In this document: positions 13,054 to 15,717 of the stretch, in pieces
Layout of the letters: each line of letters opens with the position of its first letter
Position numbering within the stretch: the stretch's first letter is position 1
From: Actinomycetota bacterium
Lineage (GTDB): Bacteria; Actinomycetota; Acidimicrobiia; Spongiisociales; ZC4RG35
Reading direction: 5' to 3'
NCBI GenBank assembly: GCA_022615295.1
Contig: JAKEHF010000064.1
Location: 1 to 15,717, forward strand
DNA length: 15,717 bases
Notes under the pieces: model-generated
Seen by the model: the letters and a program-made list of their open reading frames with translations, nothing else
Database searches by the model: none
Told to the model about the DNA's origin: nothing
Made by a program: the position numbers and the translations under genes

Positions 13054-14535
13054 ATGACCTTCGAGGTCGACTATCTCGCCCTGGCCCCGGAGCTGATCGT
13101 GGCGGCCACGATGATCGTGGTTCTGACGCTCGACCTCATCCTCCCCCGCCCCCAGAAGTTCTGGACGGCGACGGTCTCGGTCGCAGGCACCGCGCTGGCC
13201 CTGGTGCCCCTGGCCGTGCTGGCGATCGATGGCGAGGCGAGAGCCATGTTCGACGGCTCTTACGTCGTCGACGAGTTCGCTTTGGTCCTCAAGGGCCTGT
13301 TCCTCATCTCCGCCTATGTCGTCTTCCTCATGTCCCACAACTACATCGAGTCGGATCGCTACTACCAGGGCGAGTACTACTTCCTGCTCCTCGCCTCGGT
13401 GCTCGGGTCGCTGGTGATGGCCTCGTCGCGGGATCTGATCGTCCTCTTCATCGGACTCGAGCTGGTCACCGGGCCCCTCTACATGCTCGCCGGATGGCGC
13501 AAGGGCGACGTCAAGTCGAACGAGGCGTCGATGAAGTACTTCATTCTCGGGGTCCTCTCCACAGCGATCCTCCTCTACGGGCTGTCCCTCCTCTTCGGTC
13601 TCACCGGGGAGGTCCAGTTCGGGGCGTTGGCCGAGGCCACCGCGGGCCGCGCCGGGGAGCCGATGATGGTGATGGCGGTGCTCTTCGCCATCGTCGGGTT
13701 CGCCTTCAAGGTGTCGGCGGTCCCCTTCCACTTCTGGGCACCCGACACCTACGAGGGGGCCCCCACCCCGATCACCGCCTATCTGTCGGTGAACTCCAAG
13801 GCTGCCGGATTCGTGGCGATGCTCCTCGTCATGTATCTGGCGCTCCCCGGTCTCAGCGAGATCTGGGCCCCGGCGCTCTGGTTGCTCGCCGCATTGTCGA
13901 TGACGATCGGCAACCTCTCGGCGCTGCGTCAGACCAACATCGTTCGTCTTCTCGCCTACTCCTCTATAGCGCAGGCCGGGTTCATGCTGGTGCCCTTCGC
14001 CGCCGCGGCCACGACGGGCGCCGACCTCGAGGAGGCCTTCGCGGCGACAGTGATCTATCTCGTGATCTATGCGGTGATGAACCTGGGAGCGTTCGCCTCG
14101 GTCATCGCCGGGGCGCGGATCACCGCCTCGGGTGAATTGGGGGCCTGGGCGGGTCTTGGGAAGGTAGAGCCCAGGATCGGGCTCCTGGTAGCGGTCTTCT
14201 TCTTCAGCCTCGCCGGCATCCCGCCTCTCGCCGGATGGTTCGCCAAGTTCATCATGTTCCGTGCGGTCATGGGGTCGGGGGCCTCGGCCACGGTGGCCCT
14301 CGCCGTGATCGCCTCGGTCAATGCCGTCGTCGCCCTCTACTACTACGCCAAGGTCACCAAGTCGGTATGGCTCGACGAGCCGATGGGGTTCCCCGGCGAC
14401 GTCACCACTCCCCCTGCCGGATCACTCCGACTCGCATTGGGGGTCTCGGTGGCACTCACCGTCGTGGTCGGCTTCTACCCGGCACTGACCACCTTTGTCG
14501 GGGATGCCTCGAAGGTCATCGCCCTCGGCGGCTGA
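13054..14535 (+). CDS. nuoN: NADH-quinone oxidoreductase subunit N (second complex I)
   Basis: NuoN (ND2) is the antiporter-like pump closest to the NuoA/J/K core. The product has 493 residues (485 in E. coli). The N-terminus has the typical LAPELIVAATMIVVLTLDL helix. Glu136 in LFIGLELVTGPLYMLAGWR, Lys219 in FAFKVSAVPFHFWAPDTYEGAPTPI and Lys249 in VNSKAAGF match E. coli Glu133, Lys217 and Lys247. The C-terminal part has SLAGIPPLAGWFAKF. A CGGAGG at 13042-13047 is six bases before ATG 13054. It is the last gene of the operon. Its stop is six bases from that of the convergent M15 gene, so there is no room for a terminator between them. Its C-terminus is clearly unlike the NuoN fragment at the left edge. 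Confidence 0.97.
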   Translation: MTFEVDYLALAPELIVAATMIVVLTLDLILPRPQKFWTATVSVAGTALALVPLAVLAIDGEARAMFDGSYVVDEFALVLKGLFLISAYVVFLMSHNYIESDRYYQGEYYFLLLASVLGSLVMASSRDLIVLFIGLELVTGPLYMLAGWRKGDVKSNEASMKYFILGVLSTAILLYGLSLLFGLTGEVQFGALAEATAGRAGEPMMVMAVLFAIVGFAFKVSAVPFHFWAPDTYEGAPTPITAYLSVNSKAAGFVAMLLVMYLALPGLSEIWAPALWLLAALSMTIGNLSALRQTNIVRLLAYSSIAQAGFMLVPFAAAATTGADLEEAFAATVIYLVIYAVMNLGAFASVIAGARITASGELGAWAGLGKVEPRIGLLVAVFFFSLAGIPPLAGWFAKFIMFRAVMGSGASATVALAVIASVNAVVALYYYAKVTKSVWLDEPMGFPGDVTTPPAGSLRLALGVSVALTVVVGFYPALTTFVGDASKVIALGG

Positions 14536-14541
14536 CCGGCG

Positions 14542-15717
14542 TCATATGTGAGCAACGGAGGCTGCCATGGAGCCGGGGCCGCTCGGGTCGATGCCGTACT
14601 CGAAGTGCATGGGGTCGGGGACGAGCCACTCACCACCCCAGGTGAATCCCCATTCGAGCATTATCTCGATGAGACGTGGGTCCTGGTTGCCCGCGGAGCC
14701 GACCGGGTTCGCCGGGGCGTTGAGGTCGATCGCCGCGCCCCAGGAATGACGTGACAGCCCGGCGGGGGAGCCGACCGCCGACCGGATCAACCGCGGGTTC
14801 CAGCAACCGGCATTTCCCGCGGGGTCGACCAGATGGGCCAGGCCCTCCCGACTCAGCTGGTCCATCGCCCCACGCAGCATCTCGATGAGCACCCGATGAC
14901 AGGTGACCTCGCCCAGGATGGGGACCTCTGCGGTGATGATGTTGTCGTCGATGAAGGCCTGCTCCTGGGTGAACGTGGCTCCCTCCCGCTCGGTGTAGGA
15001 GAACTCACCGAGGGCCTGCTTGACGAAGACCTGGGGGACGACGGCATCTCCGTGACGGAGCCACGGCGTCTCTCCCGCGGTTCGGATCCGCAGTGGGGCC
15101 GGTCCCTGGTACAGGGCGCGGACAGACTCCTCGATCTCCGACCTGGGCCGGTCGCTGGCGACGAGGGCATAGCGCTCGGTCACTACCGGGCTGGCCGGGT
15201 CGGCCGCGTCGAACACCACCTCGGCCGCCCCCACCACCTCGTCCGGTGCGATGCCGGCGACGGTGAAACCGACATCACCGATCGTCAGCACGTCGCCGAC
15301 CCCGGCTCGGCGGAGCTTGGCGGAGGTCTCACCGAGGACGACGGTTCCCGGCGCCAGCACGTCGAGATCCCGACCCGGATCGAATCGCGAGTGTGACACG
15401 GGGTCCAGGGCCAGGGCGTCCAGTGGGACCACGGCCACGCCGTCATTCATCTCGACGAGGTCCCCACTCACGATGGACACCGCTTCGAACTCCCGTCTCA
15501 AACCCTCGGACAGGTCGGGGGGCAGGCCCCCGGTGGCCCAGATCAGATAGGTCTCGAGTGCGGGTCGTGTCGTCGGAGGTGGCACCGATGGCGACGGTGC
15601 GGTGGTCTCGGTAGCAGTACGTGGCCCGAGACCGGGGTTCATGGAAGGGTCGATGCCGGCCGGCCCGCCCAGCGCAGTCGCCAGCGCATAACCGATCATC
15701 AGCCCGAGGAGCAGCAC
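14542..15717 (-). CDS. Membrane-anchored M15 family peptidase with MacB-periplasmic-like domain (start at or beyond window edge)
   Basis: This frame is open from the window edge and gives 391 residues. The first codon (15717) is GTG, so it may be the true start or the protein may continue outside. Residues 1-18 are a hydrophobic anchor, and 22-55 a Thr/Pro/Ser-rich linker. Residues about 65-235 contain VVLGETSAKL and a VGDVLTIGDVGFTVAGI stretch, which resemble the extracellular MacB_PCD/FtsX-type domain of ABC permeases. Residues about 265-380 are an M15 (VanY/D-Ala-D-Ala carboxypeptidase-like) domain. The zinc ligands His324 and Asp331 are in SRHSWGAAID, and His371 is in PDPMHFEYG, with WGFTWGG between. 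It is probably an extracytoplasmic cell-wall enzyme cutting peptidoglycan cross-bridges. The M15 call is firm; the MacB-like call is moderate, and this pairing is unusual. Confidence 0.85.
   Translation of the reverse strand: MLLLGLMIGYALATALGGPAGIDPSMNPGLGPRTATETTAPSPSVPPPTTRPALETYLIWATGGLPPDLSEGLRREFEAVSIVSGDLVEMNDGVAVVPLDALALDPVSHSRFDPGRDLDVLAPGTVVLGETSAKLRRAGVGDVLTIGDVGFTVAGIAPDEVVGAAEVVFDAADPASPVVTERYALVASDRPRSEIEESVRALYQGPAPLRIRTAGETPWLRHGDAVVPQVFVKQALGEFSYTEREGATFTQEQAFIDDNIITAEVPILGEVTCHRVLIEMLRGAMDQLSREGLAHLVDPAGNAGCWNPRLIRSAVGSPAGLSRHSWGAAIDLNAPANPVGSAGNQDPRLIEIMLEWGFTWGGEWLVPDPMHFEYGIDPSGPGSMAASVAHI

Noticed and set aside
11448..14535. Two-NuoM (2M) type complex I
   Set aside because: There is one NuoL, one NuoM and one NuoN, each with its own diagnostic motifs. 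No second NuoM is present.
14536..14541. Terminator after the nuo operon
   Set aside because: Only six bases separate nuoN from the convergent M15 gene, and I see no GC-rich hairpin with a U-tract around the junction.
1..15717. Insertion sequences, CRISPR arrays, tRNA or rRNA genes
   Set aside because: I saw no transposase, regularly spaced direct repeats, attachment site or RNA gene signature on either strand.

Overview
The window is GC-rich and densely packed. Its content fits a chromosomal segment of a high-GC bacterium, most likely an actinomycete-type lineage (Actinomycetota; I would guess an Acidimicrobiia- or Thermoleophilia-like group, but the assignment is inference). Supporting points are GTG/TTG starts, pervasive start/stop overlaps, a probable leaderless gene, a NuoN tail of actinobacterial style at the left edge, and a second, partial nuo set. 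Streptomyces is known to carry such a partial set (nuoA2 to nuoN2) beside its 14-gene operon.

Layout. (a) 1-222 is the 3' end of a nuoN, so a first complex I operon ends here. Its stop overlaps the start of a secreted or membrane-anchored bactofilin-like protein (206-1345). (b) 1342-4294 is a short spacer of unrelated genes: a small zinc-ribbon protein on the minus strand, moaA (molybdenum cofactor synthesis) followed by a DUF402/FomD-like phosphatase on the plus strand, and an alkaline-phosphatase-superfamily phosphodiesterase on the minus strand. (c) 4385-14535 is a complete second nuo operon in the order A-B-C-D-H-I-J-K-L-M-N. It has a recognisable promoter in front of nuoA, and nuoE, nuoF and nuoG are absent. 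(d) 14542-15717 is a convergent minus-strand gene cut or ending at the window edge, encoding a membrane-anchored protein with a MacB-periplasmic-like domain joined to an M15 peptidase.

How the genes work together. The 11 Nuo proteins make the Q module (B, C, D, I) and the full proton-pumping membrane arm (A, H, J, K, L, M, N). The NADH-oxidising module (E, F, G) is missing, as in cyanobacterial, plastid and archaeal 11-subunit complex I. All eight Fe-S cysteines of NuoI, the N2 ligands of NuoB and the key Glu/Lys residues of the antiporter-like subunits are present, so the complex looks functional. The electron donor is therefore the open question: ferredoxin, another dehydrogenase, or NuoEFG borrowed from the neighbouring operon.

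The most noteworthy points are the back-to-back complex I operons, a Trp in NuoD where the quinone-binding Tyr normally sits, an altered quinone-entrance loop in NuoH, an extra Cys beside the N2 cluster in NuoB, a 16-codon ORF exactly where nuoEFG would lie, and the MacB-like/M15 fusion.
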